Shown in pieces: positions 18,778-28,010 of a stretch of DNA of 64,000 nucleotides (position 1 is the stretch's first letter; every line of letters starts with the position of its first letter). Where the stretch lies: the NCBI GenBank assembly GCA_964522445.1, contig CAZFUY010000004.1, forward strand, positions 3,157-67,156. The letters run 5' to 3'. A model generated the notes under the pieces. That model was not told where the DNA came from, did no database searches, and was given only the letters and a program-made list of their open reading frames with translations. The DNA is from CAZFUY01 sp964522445. GTDB lineage: Bacteria; Pseudomonadota; Gammaproteobacteria; SZUA-229. The position numbers and the translations under genes were made by a program.

Positions 18778-19983
18778 TTATTTATTACTAGCCACTGTTG
18801 GTATAGATGGCTGATTTATTTCACCTTCAAAAACAATTCGCCATTTACCATCTTCTTCTTTATGCCAGTACTGTCGTTTCCATGACTGACTTATAAAATT
18901 ATCACTCTGGTAATTTTGATGAAAAGTTGCCACCATAACATCTTCATTTGGGTGCATTAAAAGACTAACATCTTCTACATCTACTTTTATATGTTTTTTA
19001 TATTGAGCAATTCTTCGTTTATGAGCAGCCCAGTGATTAAAGTCTTTTTTACCATTGCTAAATTTTTCTGAATAATGGCTTAAATAATTTTCCGTATTCA
19101 TACTCTGCCAGTCATCAATCCATTTATTAAAACGCGCTCTGGTTTGTAGCTTTTGTTGCTGCCACTGATCAGTGCTTAGCCATTCTATTTTCTCACCAAT
19201 AAGAACGGGAGTTTGACCCAGACTTATATATGAGCCGACTTCAATTAAATCATTATTCGGTAAAACCACACAGCCTTCAGATGCCAGTGGCGAGCGATTA
19301 TATGTTCCACTGCGTGTGCCATGTAACCAGATACCACTGCCGGTTCTACCATTAAATGAATCCCATGCATTTGGATAATTTATGGGGTATGCGCCAGCAC
19401 CATATTTATCTGCTAATTTATTATCGGGTATATAGGACTGAACAAAATAAACCCCCAAAGGAGTTTTTAAGTCACCTTCTTTTTCTTTTTTTGCGCCACC
19501 ACGCCCCATAGAAACATAGTAATCAGCAACCTGTTTTGGGAAGCCATTAAAATTATCAAAAACAAATAAACGAGATTTTTCTAAATCAATTACAATGGCG
19601 TGCAAATAATTTCCATCTAAATAGGCTAATGCGGCAGGAACTTTATTTGCTTCCATTAATAAATTATTTTTAGCCTGCCATCGTGATTTTACTTCTGTTA
19701 ATAATTGCTGCAAGTTTTCATTATTTTTTACGCCCATTCCAGCCTGATAAAGCGTGCCCGTCTTTGCTTTTAGAATATCTGCATATAAAAGATGAGCCAG
19801 TTTAAATTCAGGCTCATCATGTATTAATAACTTTAATAAGGATTCAGCTTTAGATAAGTCAGCCGATTGAATTGCCGTTAATGCTAATAATAATCGTTGT
19901 TCGGGATGAGCGGCAGTATAACCAGATTGAGAAACAACCAGGGAGAATATAAAAAATAACAATGTAAAAACAGATCTAATCAT
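18778..19983 (-). CDS. Csd6-like YkuD-fold protein with TPR-like N-terminus and NTF2-like C-terminus
   Basis: 401 residues from the ATG at 19983 (a GTG three codons earlier is possible). Signal peptide to about residue 25; a helical TPR-like region (LLLALTAIQSADLSKAESLL) about 28-75; YkuD fold about 125-265 with WLHGT and SEGCVVL (C238 nucleophile; SEGC replaces the usual SHGC); then an NTF2-like domain about 285-395. The order helical region, YkuD fold and NTF2-like domain is that of Helicobacter Csd6, which works as an L,D-carboxypeptidase and sets cell shape. Whether this protein is a transpeptidase or carboxypeptidase cannot be read from the sequence. It follows the TPR/NTF2 gene by 12 bases. 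Confidence 0.8.
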   Translation of the reverse strand: MIRSVFTLLFFIFSLVVSQSGYTAAHPEQRLLLALTAIQSADLSKAESLLKLLIHDEPEFKLAHLLYADILKAKTGTLYQAGMGVKNNENLQQLLTEVKSRWQAKNNLLMEANKVPAALAYLDGNYLHAIVIDLEKSRLFVFDNFNGFPKQVADYYVSMGRGGAKKEKEGDLKTPLGVYFVQSYIPDNKLADKYGAGAYPINYPNAWDSFNGRTGSGIWLHGTRSGTYNRSPLASEGCVVLPNNDLIEVGSYISLGQTPVLIGEKIEWLSTDQWQQQKLQTRARFNKWIDDWQSMNTENYLSHYSEKFSNGKKDFNHWAAHKRRIAQYKKHIKVDVEDVSLLMHPNEDVMVATFHQNYQSDNFISQSWKRQYWHKEEDGKWRIVFEGEINQPSIPTVASNK

Positions 19984-19995
19984 AAACCACACAAA

Positions 19996-20829
19996 TTAAT
20001 TAATTTGTTTTAAAACTCTTTCTGACAATATTAGCCAGCGTTCATTCTCATAAACCATTTTTAATTGCTTCTGAACCCTGTCCTGATATTTTTCAGATTT
20101 ATAGTCCTGTATAAATTCCACCAGTGCCTGACTATTATTTTCACTCAAATAAACCTGCACATTGGTTAATCTAATATCCAGCTTATTCAGATATTTAAAT
20201 TTAGATCTTCGCAGCATACGCCATTGAGTATAGTCCTTTGCTGAACCCGATGGAGTGAAATCATTTGAATAAACTGAGAAATACTGTTCAATATTATTAT
20301 CGGACCATGCTTCTGACCATTTTGAGAGACTGTTTCTAATATCACTAAAAACGGTTGATGCAGCCTGGCTGTTATTATCAACAACAGAAGATTTAACTAC
20401 TGGAGCTTTTTTAATTTCTGTTAATATTTCTAATTCTGGGTTTTCAGGTTTTTCAGACACGCCAACAGCTTTGTAATAGGCCATTGCAGCAGCATGATCA
20501 TAAAGTTTTTTTCTATTTGACTGAGCAACTTTAAAGCTGGGCAAGCTAATAACAGCCGCTTCAATCGCCTGTTGTGCCTGTTCAATTTTGCCCAGTTTAA
20601 ACTGGGCAATAGCAAGATTATTTTTAGGCTCTGGCCAGTCTGGATTTCTGGCTGCAATATCTTTAAACAATATTGCAGCATCAGACCAACGTCCGTCTTC
20701 AGTTAAGTTAACAGCGTGTTTAAATAATAAAAAATCATCTATAGATTTTTGTTGTGCAAATACCATTACAGGCAATAACCATAAACAAAACAGAATTTTT
20801 ATTAATACATGCTTATTATTTTTATTCAT
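19996..20829 (-). CDS. Exported TPR protein with C-terminal NTF2-like domain
   Basis: 277 residues with a signal peptide (about 1-25, ending VMVFA). Two to three TPR helices follow (LTEDGRWSDAAILFKDIAAR, WPEPKNNLAIAQFKLGKIEQA), then a linker and an NTF2-like domain (about 165-275: LSKWSEAWSDNNIEQYFSVY ... RWLILSERVL). The C-terminal domain is clearly paralogous to that of the next gene: both share (L/F)xKWxxxWxxxNxExYxSxYSxxF. It starts 6 bases after the purF stop and ends 12 bases before the Csd6-like gene, so it is probably co-transcribed with both. It has no catalytic motif; a scaffold or partner role for the YkuD enzyme is inference. Confidence 0.75.
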   Translation of the reverse strand: MNKNNKHVLIKILFCLWLLPVMVFAQQKSIDDFLLFKHAVNLTEDGRWSDAAILFKDIAARNPDWPEPKNNLAIAQFKLGKIEQAQQAIEAAVISLPSFKVAQSNRKKLYDHAAAMAYYKAVGVSEKPENPELEILTEIKKAPVVKSSVVDNNSQAASTVFSDIRNSLSKWSEAWSDNNIEQYFSVYSNDFTPSGSAKDYTQWRMLRRSKFKYLNKLDIRLTNVQVYLSENNSQALVEFIQDYKSEKYQDRVQKQLKMVYENERWLILSERVLKQIN

Positions 20830-20835
20830 GGATTA

Positions 20836-22350
20836 TTACTGATTACTATAAAGATCAATACCTGCCAGATTATCTGCATGCTCACGCTTTTCTTTTGATG
20901 AGTCTGATCTTAATTTATCAAGATGACTAAGATAATCTTCATTTACATCATTGGTAATATATTTACCATCAAAGCAGGAACAGTCATAACTGTTAATACT
21001 GATATTGCCTTTGTGTACCGCATCAATCAGGGCATCAATATCCTGATAAACAAGCCAGTCAGCACCAATTTCTTTTGCTATTTCTTCATCCGTGCGACCA
21101 TCCGCAATAAATTCTCTTGGTGATGGCATATCAATACCATATACATTGGGATAACGTACAGCAGGAGCAGCGGATGCCATATAAACTTTTTTAGCTCCCG
21201 CTTCACGTGCCATTTGTATAATTTGTTTGGATGTTGTTCCGCGAACGATTGAATCATCAACTAATAAAACTGTTTTACCTTTAAATTCAAGATCAATCGC
21301 ATTCAGTTTCTGACGCACTGACTTTTTACGCTGTTTTTGCCCTGGCATAATAAAGGTACGACCAATGTATCGATTCTTAATAAAACCTTCGCGATATTTA
21401 ACGCCCAGATGGTAGGCCACTTCCAGTGCTGACGTTCGGCTGGTATCGGGTATGGGAATAACCACATCAATATCATGATCAGGCATCTGCCTGAGTATTT
21501 TAGCAACCAGGTTCTGCCCCATTCGTAACCTGGCTTTATAGACAGACACATTATCTATAATCGAATCCGGTCTTGCAAAATAAACATATTCAAAAATACA
21601 GGGTGAATTTTGTGGGTTTTCTGCACATTGCTGAGTATACAATTTACCCTCTATATCGATAAAAATAGCTTCGCCGGGAGAAAGATCTCTAATCAGTTCA
21701 AAGCCTAAAGCATGCAGTGCAACACTCTCTGACGCAACCATATACTCAGTGCCGTTTTCAGTTTCACGTTTTCCATAAACAATGGGGCGAATACCAAACG
21801 GGTCACGGAAAGCTAAAATACCCTTACCCACAATAGAGGCCACAACAGCATAGCCACCACGGCATCGTTTATGCACTGCTGAGACAGCAGTAAAAACTTC
21901 TGCTGCTGTTACATTTAATTTATTAAGACTCTGTAATTCATGAGCAAAAATATTTAATAATATTTCAGAATCAGATTCAGTATTAATGTGTCGTAAATCA
22001 TCTTTATATAACTGTGCTTTTAATTCTTCTGCATTGGTTAAGTTTCCATTGTGCGCCATGGAAATACCGTAAGGCGAATTAACATAGAAAGGTTGAGCTT
22101 CAGCAGAAGACGCACAACCTGCCGTTGGGTAACGCACATGACCTATACCCATATTTCCTATCAGCTGCGCCATGTGTTCAGCACGAAAAACATCGCTAAC
22201 CAGTCCATTGTTTTTACGCAAATAAAATTTATTTCCGTCACAGGTTACTATGCCTGCCGCATCCTGGCCTCGATGTTGCAATAAGGTTAAGCTATCGTAC
22301 AATTTCTGATTAACTGGACCACAACCAAATATTCCGACTATACCGCACAT
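20836..22350 (-). CDS. purF: Amidophosphoribosyltransferase
   Basis: 504 residues, full length. It makes 5-phosphoribosylamine from PRPP and glutamine, the first step of purine synthesis. The N-terminus MCGIVGIFG places the glutaminase nucleophile Cys at position 2, so there is no propeptide. The PRPP site is VLLVDDSIVRGTTS. TGAGG five bases before the ATG supports the start. It is preceded by cvpA at 15 bases, the classical cvpA-purF operon, and followed at 6 bases by an exported TPR protein that is not part of that operon in most genomes. Confidence 0.97.
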   Translation of the reverse strand: MCGIVGIFGCGPVNQKLYDSLTLLQHRGQDAAGIVTCDGNKFYLRKNNGLVSDVFRAEHMAQLIGNMGIGHVRYPTAGCASSAEAQPFYVNSPYGISMAHNGNLTNAEELKAQLYKDDLRHINTESDSEILLNIFAHELQSLNKLNVTAAEVFTAVSAVHKRCRGGYAVVASIVGKGILAFRDPFGIRPIVYGKRETENGTEYMVASESVALHALGFELIRDLSPGEAIFIDIEGKLYTQQCAENPQNSPCIFEYVYFARPDSIIDNVSVYKARLRMGQNLVAKILRQMPDHDIDVVIPIPDTSRTSALEVAYHLGVKYREGFIKNRYIGRTFIMPGQKQRKKSVRQKLNAIDLEFKGKTVLLVDDSIVRGTTSKQIIQMAREAGAKKVYMASAAPAVRYPNVYGIDMPSPREFIADGRTDEEIAKEIGADWLVYQDIDALIDAVHKGNISINSYDCSCFDGKYITNDVNEDYLSHLDKLRSDSSKEKREHADNLAGIDLYSNQ

Positions 22351-22365
22351 AAAGACCTCAGGATT

Positions 22366-22854
22366 CTAATAAGAAAAATACTTTGCAACATCATCTGGCA
22401 AATAACCCTGTAGCCATACTGCTAAAGTTTCAAAACGCTCAATTAATAATGATGACTTCCACCAGTCATATTCTGGCGCAGGTGTAAGCCCCGCAACAAA
22501 TACCAGGCCCACAACAATAATTAAGCCCAGTGATGCACCAATAACCATGCCTAATACTCGATCAAGCGCACTTAAACCCGTTTTATTAATCACCTGACGT
22601 ATTAAAAAGCTGACCAGTGCACCGAGCATAATAGTTAAAACAAACAATAAGCCCATGGCAACTGAAAGTCGCATAGCCGGTGATTCTATTGATGTTAAAA
22701 AAGTTGCCGCCAGATTAGGTGCAAATGTAAATGATAATGTGCTGGCCGTCAGCCACGTGCCTAGTGCAATAGCTATTTTAACAAAGCCCCAGATAAGCCC
22801 CAGAACAAGTAAAACAGTGATTATAAGAATAATGCCAAAGTCGACCAGAGTCAT
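22366..22854 (-). CDS. cvpA: CvpA family membrane protein
   Basis: 162 residues with four predicted membrane helices (about 5-25, 30-50, 65-90, 103-125) and the CvpA N-terminus (VDFGIILIITVLLVLGLIWG). It is needed for colicin V production in E. coli and is implicated in envelope homeostasis; the molecular function is not settled. It lies 15 bases before purF. The upstream gap to dedD contains a perfect 31-bp-arm hairpin, so cvpA-purF may have its own promoter. Confidence 0.93.
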   Translation of the reverse strand: MTLVDFGIILIITVLLVLGLIWGFVKIAIALGTWLTASTLSFTFAPNLAATFLTSIESPAMRLSVAMGLLFVLTIMLGALVSFLIRQVINKTGLSALDRVLGMVIGASLGLIIVVGLVFVAGLTPAPEYDWWKSSLLIERFETLAVWLQGYLPDDVAKYFSY

Positions 22855-22957
22855 GCAACGGATTCCATTTTTAAAAGGTGAATGATATCAGAATTGTAGA
22901 CTTGAGGTGAACTGTGAAATTTTGGTCTTTAATTTAAAGTCTGACTTGTTTTTTCTG

Positions 22958-23033
22958 TTTGTCATCCCGAGCGTAGTCGAGGGATCTTGTTACCCAGGTA
23001 GTAAGATCCCTCGACTACGCTCGGGATGACAAA
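22958..23033. repeat. Perfect 31-bp-arm inverted repeat (GTCATCCCGAGCG family)
   Basis: Arms at 22958-22988 and 23003-23033 are exact complements, beginning TTTGTCATCCCGAGCGTAGT, with a 14-base loop. It sits between dedD and cvpA. Related degenerate sequences occur at 18612-18642, 50160-50191 and 59181-59200. It looks like a mobile palindromic repeat; it could also attenuate transcription between the two genes. Confidence 0.95.
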
Positions 23034-23069
23034 ATAGATTATATAAAATCGCACAACTAACAACTATTC

Positions 23070-23534
23070 TCAGGGATGTTGTACAATCATGCCTTCAATT
23101 TTTTCTTCATTCAGCATCCTGCTTTTTAATTTCTTCAAACGACTGCGATCCAGTTCTGGGCCAATGCGAACACGATAGGTTTTTTTATCTGACGACCTCA
23201 ATACATCCACATAAGCAGGATGACCTTTGGCTCTTAATTTATCTCGCAACACGTCAGCATTGGCTTTATCTTTAAAACTACCAACCTGCAAAGCCCAGGC
23301 ATTTATGGATGACTGTTTTCGAGTATTCTTTTTGCTCTGCTGACTTGAGGGTAAAGCTTTTTGATTATTCATAAGCTCAGTCATCGGTGTAAACACAGGC
23401 TTATCTGGAATATCAATATATTGGGGATAACGTGATCTATGCCCCGCACCATCCAGCCATTCTGGCACTAGAATAACCAGCAGTGCAGCTAGAATAGCCG
23501 CGCCTAACAAACGTTGTTTTAATGCTCTATCCAA
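23070..23534 (-). CDS. dedD: DedD-like SPOR-domain protein
   Basis: 154 residues from a TTG at 23534, giving MDRALKQRLLGAAILAALLV, the standard DedD N-terminus: short cytoplasmic piece, one membrane helix (about 9-27), then periplasm. GGA lies 7 bases upstream. A longer frame to 23594 adds residues that do not fit the family. The C-terminal SPOR domain (about 78-150: WALQVGSFKDKANADVLRDK, TYRVRIGPELDRS) binds denuded septal glycan. The start overlaps the end of folC by 8 bases, so translation is probably coupled. It is a cell-division accessory protein. Confidence 0.88.
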   Translation of the reverse strand: MDRALKQRLLGAAILAALLVILVPEWLDGAGHRSRYPQYIDIPDKPVFTPMTELMNNQKALPSSQQSKKNTRKQSSINAWALQVGSFKDKANADVLRDKLRAKGHPAYVDVLRSSDKKTYRVRIGPELDRSRLKKLKSRMLNEEKIEGMIVQHP

Positions 23535-24810
23535 TGTTTGATCCGTTAAAAAACATACTCGCCTGAGCAACTGTATAAAAAGACCCAAAGACAATGAGAC
23601 GGTCTTTTTCGCTCATCTTTTGCTGCGCATCTTTACAGGCACTGACAACATCTTTGTGGCTGTTAAGTTTAGCACCTGCACGATGTTCATTCACAACTTT
23701 TGCCATTAAATCTGCCTCAAGACCTCTGCCCACATCCAGCCCCGCAGTAAACCACTCATCAATCTGAGTAGACAATATATTTACCACTTCATCTACAGCC
23801 TTATCTGCCAACATAGCAATAAGCGCACAGGTTTTACCTTCGACAGGATCATTTGATAGCAGTTCAGCCAGTGCTTTAGCCGCCTGTGCATTATGGGCAA
23901 CATCAACAATAATCTGGGGGGACTGTTGTATGCACTGATAACGCCCCTGCAATTTAACCTGCTGCAACCCCTGATGAATGTATTTTTCATCAATCTCTAT
24001 TAAATGATCTAACTGCTGTAAGGCTATAATTGCAGCAGCCGCATTCTGTAATTGATAAGCGCCTTTTAATGCCGGAACAGGTAGATCGGTATAACGTATT
24101 GACGGGGCCATTATTTGCCAGCAATTCTGACCGACTCCCTGATATAAATAATCTTTACCTGCCACTAATAATTGCGTATTTTTTTCACTGGCAACATTAG
24201 AAATAGATTGTGGCATTTTCAGGCTACCGTATACCGCCGGTTTATCAGCACGAAAAATACCCGCCTTTTCAACGGCAATGCTTTCAATATCATCACCTAA
24301 CCAGTCGGTATGATCAATATCGATTGAAGTTATAATAGCAACATCTGCATCAATAACATTAACCGCATCCAGTCGCCCACCCAACCCCACTTCTAAAATA
24401 ACAATATCCAGTTTAGCCTGTGCAAAAGCAACCAGTGCAGCCAAAGTGCCAAACTCAAAATAAGTTAATGGGATATCAGCTCGTGCCTGATCAATAATTT
24501 CAAAGGCATGGCATAAAGTTATATCATCAATATTATTACCATTGATACGAATGCGTTCGTTATAAGAAAATAAATGAGGTGATGTATAACAACCAACAGA
24601 ATAATTTTCAGCTTTTAAAATAGACTCTAAAAAAGCCACGGTTGATCCTTTACCATTAGTTCCTGCAACGGTAATAACAGGACAAATAAACTGTGAAGAT
24701 AATTCTAGTTTTTTAAGAACCTGCTGAACTCGATCAAGACCTAAGTCTATTTCTTTAGGGTTCAGGCTTTCCTGCCAGGTGAGCCATTGTTGGAGATTAT
24801 TAAAACGCAT
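23527..24810 (-). CDS. folC: Bifunctional folylpolyglutamate synthase / dihydrofolate synthase
   Basis: 427 residues, full length. Mur ligase-like ATP enzyme that adds glutamate to dihydropteroate and to folates. Visible: P-loop VAGTNGKGSTVAFLESIL, YTSPHLFSYNERIRING, LGGRLDAVNVIDADVAIITSIDIDHTDW split across the domain, and a C-terminal domain with VDVAHNAQAA and FGSFYTVAQA. It is downstream of accD but separated from it by a 120-bp palindrome, and overlaps dedD at its 3' end. Confidence 0.96.
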   Translation of the reverse strand: MRFNNLQQWLTWQESLNPKEIDLGLDRVQQVLKKLELSSQFICPVITVAGTNGKGSTVAFLESILKAENYSVGCYTSPHLFSYNERIRINGNNIDDITLCHAFEIIDQARADIPLTYFEFGTLAALVAFAQAKLDIVILEVGLGGRLDAVNVIDADVAIITSIDIDHTDWLGDDIESIAVEKAGIFRADKPAVYGSLKMPQSISNVASEKNTQLLVAGKDYLYQGVGQNCWQIMAPSIRYTDLPVPALKGAYQLQNAAAAIIALQQLDHLIEIDEKYIHQGLQQVKLQGRYQCIQQSPQIIVDVAHNAQAAKALAELLSNDPVEGKTCALIAMLADKAVDEVVNILSTQIDEWFTAGLDVGRGLEADLMAKVVNEHRAGAKLNSHKDVVSACKDAQQKMSEKDRLIVFGSFYTVAQASMFFNGSNIG

Positions 24811-24865
24811 TTTTTATTTGCCACAAAGATGCAGAAAAAACATATCTATTATTTTTTAGGAATAA

Positions 24866-24985
24866 GTAGCTATTCAGGTTGCCCCTGCATGGTTTCAGAG
24901 CAAGGCAAAAAATGTGAGTTTACACATGTAAATGATCATTTTTTAACGCAGCTATGAAGCCATGCAGGGGTGAGCTGAATAGTTA
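24866..24985. repeat. 120-bp imperfect palindrome next to accD
   Basis: Arms of about 57 bases: left begins GTAGCTATTCAG and contains CCCCTGCATGG; the right end, complemented, begins GTAACTATTCAG and contains CCCCTGCATGG. The centre is TTTACACATGTAAAT, itself palindromic. The right end touches the accD stop codon (24986-24988). Twenty bases of the outer right arm (GGGGTGAGCTGAATAGTTAC) recur at 52064-52083. It is likely a small non-autonomous palindromic element. Confidence 0.85.
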
Positions 24986-25849
24986 CTAAGCAGCAGGTTT
25001 ATTCTGCATCATGCTTAAAATACTGGCAATACGATCACGCATATCGCGACGATCTACAATCATATCAATCGCACCGTGTTCTAATAAAAACTCACTGCGC
25101 TGAAAACCTTCAGGTAATGTTTCACGTACGGTTTGTTCAATAACACGAGGGCCTGCAAAACCAATTAATGCTTTAGGTTCACCAATATTAATATCACCCA
25201 GCATCGCCAGACTTGCAGATACACCACCCATGGTTGGGTCAGTCATTACGGAAATAAAGGGGATTCCACGTTTAGACATCTGTTGTAATACGGCACTGGT
25301 TTTTGCCATTTGCATTAATGAGAACAGGGATTCCTGCATACGTGCGCCACCTGATGCTGAAAAACACACCAGTGGAATATTATGTTCAAGCGCAACATTT
25401 GCAGCCCGCACAAATTTTTCACCAACAACAGACCCCATTGAACCACCCATAAATTTAAACTCAAAAGCAACGGCAACCAGAGGCACAGATTTAACCTGCC
25501 CTTTCATAACAATTAGCACATCTTTTTCATCCGTGTTTTTCTGTGCCTGAACAATGCGGTCTTTATATTTTTTAGTGTCTTTAAATTTGAGCATATCAAT
25601 CGGCTCAAGATTTGCTGCTATTTCTTCTCCTGATGATTCATCCAGAAATATGTCTAATCGTCTACGTGCGCCTATGCGCATGTGATGATTGCATTTAGGA
25701 CAAACATCAAGACTGCGTTCCAGCTCAGCACGATAAAGCACTGCACTACATGAGTTACATTTGGTCCATAAACCTTCTGGAACAGAACCTTTTTTATCAT
25801 TGCCTTCAGTGCGAATGCGCGAGGGCATTAATTTTTCAAACCAGTTCAT
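24986..25849 (-). CDS. accD: Acetyl-CoA carboxylase carboxyltransferase subunit beta
   Basis: 287 residues from the ATG at 25849, which has AGG 8 bases upstream and gives MNWFEKLMPSRIRT, the usual AccD start. N-terminal zinc ribbon C-x2-C ... C-x2-C (KCNSCSAVLYRAEL, VCPKCNHH), then the crotonase-like carboxyltransferase domain (FSASGGARMQESLFSLMQMAK, DPTMGGVSASLAMLGD). It makes malonyl-CoA with AccA for fatty acid synthesis. It lies downstream of trpA, separated by a short inverted repeat. Confidence 0.97.
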   Translation of the reverse strand: MNWFEKLMPSRIRTEGNDKKGSVPEGLWTKCNSCSAVLYRAELERSLDVCPKCNHHMRIGARRRLDIFLDESSGEEIAANLEPIDMLKFKDTKKYKDRIVQAQKNTDEKDVLIVMKGQVKSVPLVAVAFEFKFMGGSMGSVVGEKFVRAANVALEHNIPLVCFSASGGARMQESLFSLMQMAKTSAVLQQMSKRGIPFISVMTDPTMGGVSASLAMLGDINIGEPKALIGFAGPRVIEQTVRETLPEGFQRSEFLLEHGAIDMIVDRRDMRDRIASILSMMQNKPAA

Positions 25850-25870
25850 AAGACTTACCTTAGTATTCAC

Positions 25871-25943
25871 GCGAAGACGCAAGGTCGCGAAGTTAATACA
25901 AAGCTATTTTATTTTAAAAAACTTTGCGCCTTAGCGTCTTTGC
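25871..25943. repeat. Inverted repeat GCGAAGACGCAAGG between trpA and accD
   Basis: Left arm 25871-25894 (GCGAAGACGCAAGGTCGCGA...) pairs with the right arm 25920-25943 (complement GCAAAGACGCTAAGGCGCAA...), around a 25-base A/T-rich loop. A single arm of the same type (GACGCAAAGGCGCAAAGGCG) is at 32102-32128 upstream of truA. It may be a palindromic repeat or a weak terminator. Confidence 0.8.
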
Positions 25944-25974
25944 ATCAAAGCTTTTATCTAATTTTAATCCGAGT

Positions 25975-26781
25975 TTATACTTTATCCATTGCTTCACGCA
26001 TGGAGGCAATCAAACTACAAACACTTTCACTAATCTTTTTCGGGTCCTGTGCATTTTCTGCAACCCGTTTAACAATAGCGCTACCCACAACAACGCCATC
26101 TGATACCTGTGATACTTTTGCTGCTGTTTCTGCATTGCTAATACCGAAACCAACGCAGACTGAAATATCCGTATGACCGCGAATCTGATTTACTTTTTCT
26201 ACCACACTATCTACATCTAAATTAGCAGCACCAGTAACACCTTTTAATGAAACATAATAAACAAAGCCACTGCCCTGTTTACATATTAATTCCATACGCT
26301 CATCTGTACTGGTTGGTGCCAGTAAAAATATGGGGTCTATACCTTTAGCTTTTAAAGCCACATTTAAATCCTGACCTTCTTCTGGCGGCAAATCAACCAG
26401 AATAGTGCCATCAACACCGGCTGTTGCTGCCGCATCTGCAAAGTTTTCATAACCCATAACTTCAACAGGATTAAGATAGCCCATTAAAACAACGGGCGTG
26501 TCATTATCCTGCTGGCGAAATTCTTTTACCATGCCAAGCACATCCGTCAAACTCACATTATGTACCAATGCGCGTTCACATGCCGCCTGTATAACTGGGC
26601 CTTCTGCCATGGGATCAGAAAAGGGCACACCCAGTTCTAAAATATTTGCACCGGCTTTTACCATGTCATGCATAAGATTGACAGTAACTGAGGGCTGTGG
26701 ATCACCTGCTGTAATAAAAGGAATCAGCGCCTTGCGTTGATTATTTTTAAGCTCTGAAAATGTTTTTTCTATTCTACTCAC
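25975..26781 (-). CDS. trpA: Tryptophan synthase alpha subunit
   Basis: 268 residues, TIM barrel. It cleaves indole-3-glycerol phosphate and passes indole to TrpB. Visible: ALIPFITAGDP, LELGVPFSDPMAEGPVIQAA with the catalytic Glu, and VCVGFGIS near the phosphate site. Translation starts at a GTG (26779-26781) that overlaps the trpB stop in a GTGA junction, so the two are translationally coupled, as expected for subunits needed in equal amount. Confidence 0.97.
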   Translation of the reverse strand: MSRIEKTFSELKNNQRKALIPFITAGDPQPSVTVNLMHDMVKAGANILELGVPFSDPMAEGPVIQAACERALVHNVSLTDVLGMVKEFRQQDNDTPVVLMGYLNPVEVMGYENFADAAATAGVDGTILVDLPPEEGQDLNVALKAKGIDPIFLLAPTSTDERMELICKQGSGFVYYVSLKGVTGAANLDVDSVVEKVNQIRGHTDISVCVGFGISNAETAAKVSQVSDGVVVGSAIVKRVAENAQDPKKISESVCSLIASMREAMDKV

Positions 26782-28010
26782 AGGCTTATTCCTTCAATAT
26801 CAGCAATGGTATTTATATCTTTATCACCACGACCCGATAAATTAATAATAATAATTTTATCCTTATCCATGGTTTTTGCCAGCTTAGCGCCGTAGGCCAG
26901 TGCATGACTGGATTCAAGGGCAGGAATAATACCTTCAGTGAGAGTCAGTTCATGAAATGCCGCCAGTGCTTCTTTATCTGTTATGGCAACATAATTTGCG
27001 CGGCCACAATCTTTTAACCAGGCGTGCTCAGGGCCTACACCCGGATAATCAAGACCGGCTGAAATTGAATGAGTTTCAATAATCTGGCCATTTTTATCTT
27101 CCATTAAATAGGTGCGATTACCGTGTAATACGCCCGGCTCACCCGCACATAAAGGTGCTGCATGGCGACCTGAATCCACACCATCACCACCCCCTTCAAC
27201 ACCATACATTTCAACATTTTCATCACCCAGAAAAGGATGGAACAGACCGATAGCATTAGAGCCACCACCCACACAGGCAACCAGAGCATCAGGTAAACGC
27301 CCCGCCTGCTGCTGAATTTGGCGACGCGCTTCACGACCAATAATGGTCTGGAAGTCACGCACCATTGCGGGATAAGGATGAGGCCCTGCAACAGTACCAA
27401 TAATATAAAAGGTGCTGTCAATATTAGTTACCCAATCGCGCATAGCTTCATTCAATGCATCTTTCAGGGTTTTGGAGCCGGATGTCACAGGCACAACTTT
27501 AGCACCCAGTAATTTCATGCGATACACATTGGGAGCCTGACGTTTAACATCTTCTTCACCCATATAAACAATACATTCCATGCCAAAACGAGCAGCAACA
27601 GTTGCAGAAGCAACACCATGTTGACCCGCACCTGTTTCAGCAATAATACGTTTTTTGCCCATGTATTTGGCCAATAAACCCTGACCTATGGTGTTATTAA
27701 TTTTATGTGCGCCAGTGTGATTTAAGTCTTCACGCTTAAGATAAATCTGCGCACCACCTAATTCATTTGACCATCGTTCAGCATGATAGAGCGGACTGGG
27801 ACGACCCACATAATCAGCAAGATCCTTATCAAACTGAGCCTGAAAATCCGGGTCGGTTTTAACCTTTTCATAGGCCTGACGTAATTCTTCAATCGGCTCC
27901 ATCAAGGTTTCGGCAACAAACTTGCCTCCATAAATACCGAAATGCCCACGATCATCGGGCATGGCATAATAATCTTTACATTCGGTCTTACTCATTCCGA
28001 TTTTACTCAT
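26778..28010 (-). CDS. trpB: Tryptophan synthase beta subunit
   Basis: 410 residues, PLP enzyme condensing indole and serine. The PLP lysine lies in HTGAHKINN, with GRPSPLYHAERW, ETGAGQHGVA and CVGGGSNAIG around it. The ATG at 28010 follows the trpF stop directly (TAA then ATG); the Met at residue 6 is an alternative. Order trpF-trpB-trpA-accD is a known gammaproteobacterial arrangement. No leader peptide or attenuator was seen upstream of trpF. Confidence 0.97.
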   Translation of the reverse strand: MSKIGMSKTECKDYYAMPDDRGHFGIYGGKFVAETLMEPIEELRQAYEKVKTDPDFQAQFDKDLADYVGRPSPLYHAERWSNELGGAQIYLKREDLNHTGAHKINNTIGQGLLAKYMGKKRIIAETGAGQHGVASATVAARFGMECIVYMGEEDVKRQAPNVYRMKLLGAKVVPVTSGSKTLKDALNEAMRDWVTNIDSTFYIIGTVAGPHPYPAMVRDFQTIIGREARRQIQQQAGRLPDALVACVGGGSNAIGLFHPFLGDENVEMYGVEGGGDGVDSGRHAAPLCAGEPGVLHGNRTYLMEDKNGQIIETHSISAGLDYPGVGPEHAWLKDCGRANYVAITDKEALAAFHELTLTEGIIPALESSHALAYGAKLAKTMDKDKIIIINLSGRGDKDINTIADIEGISL

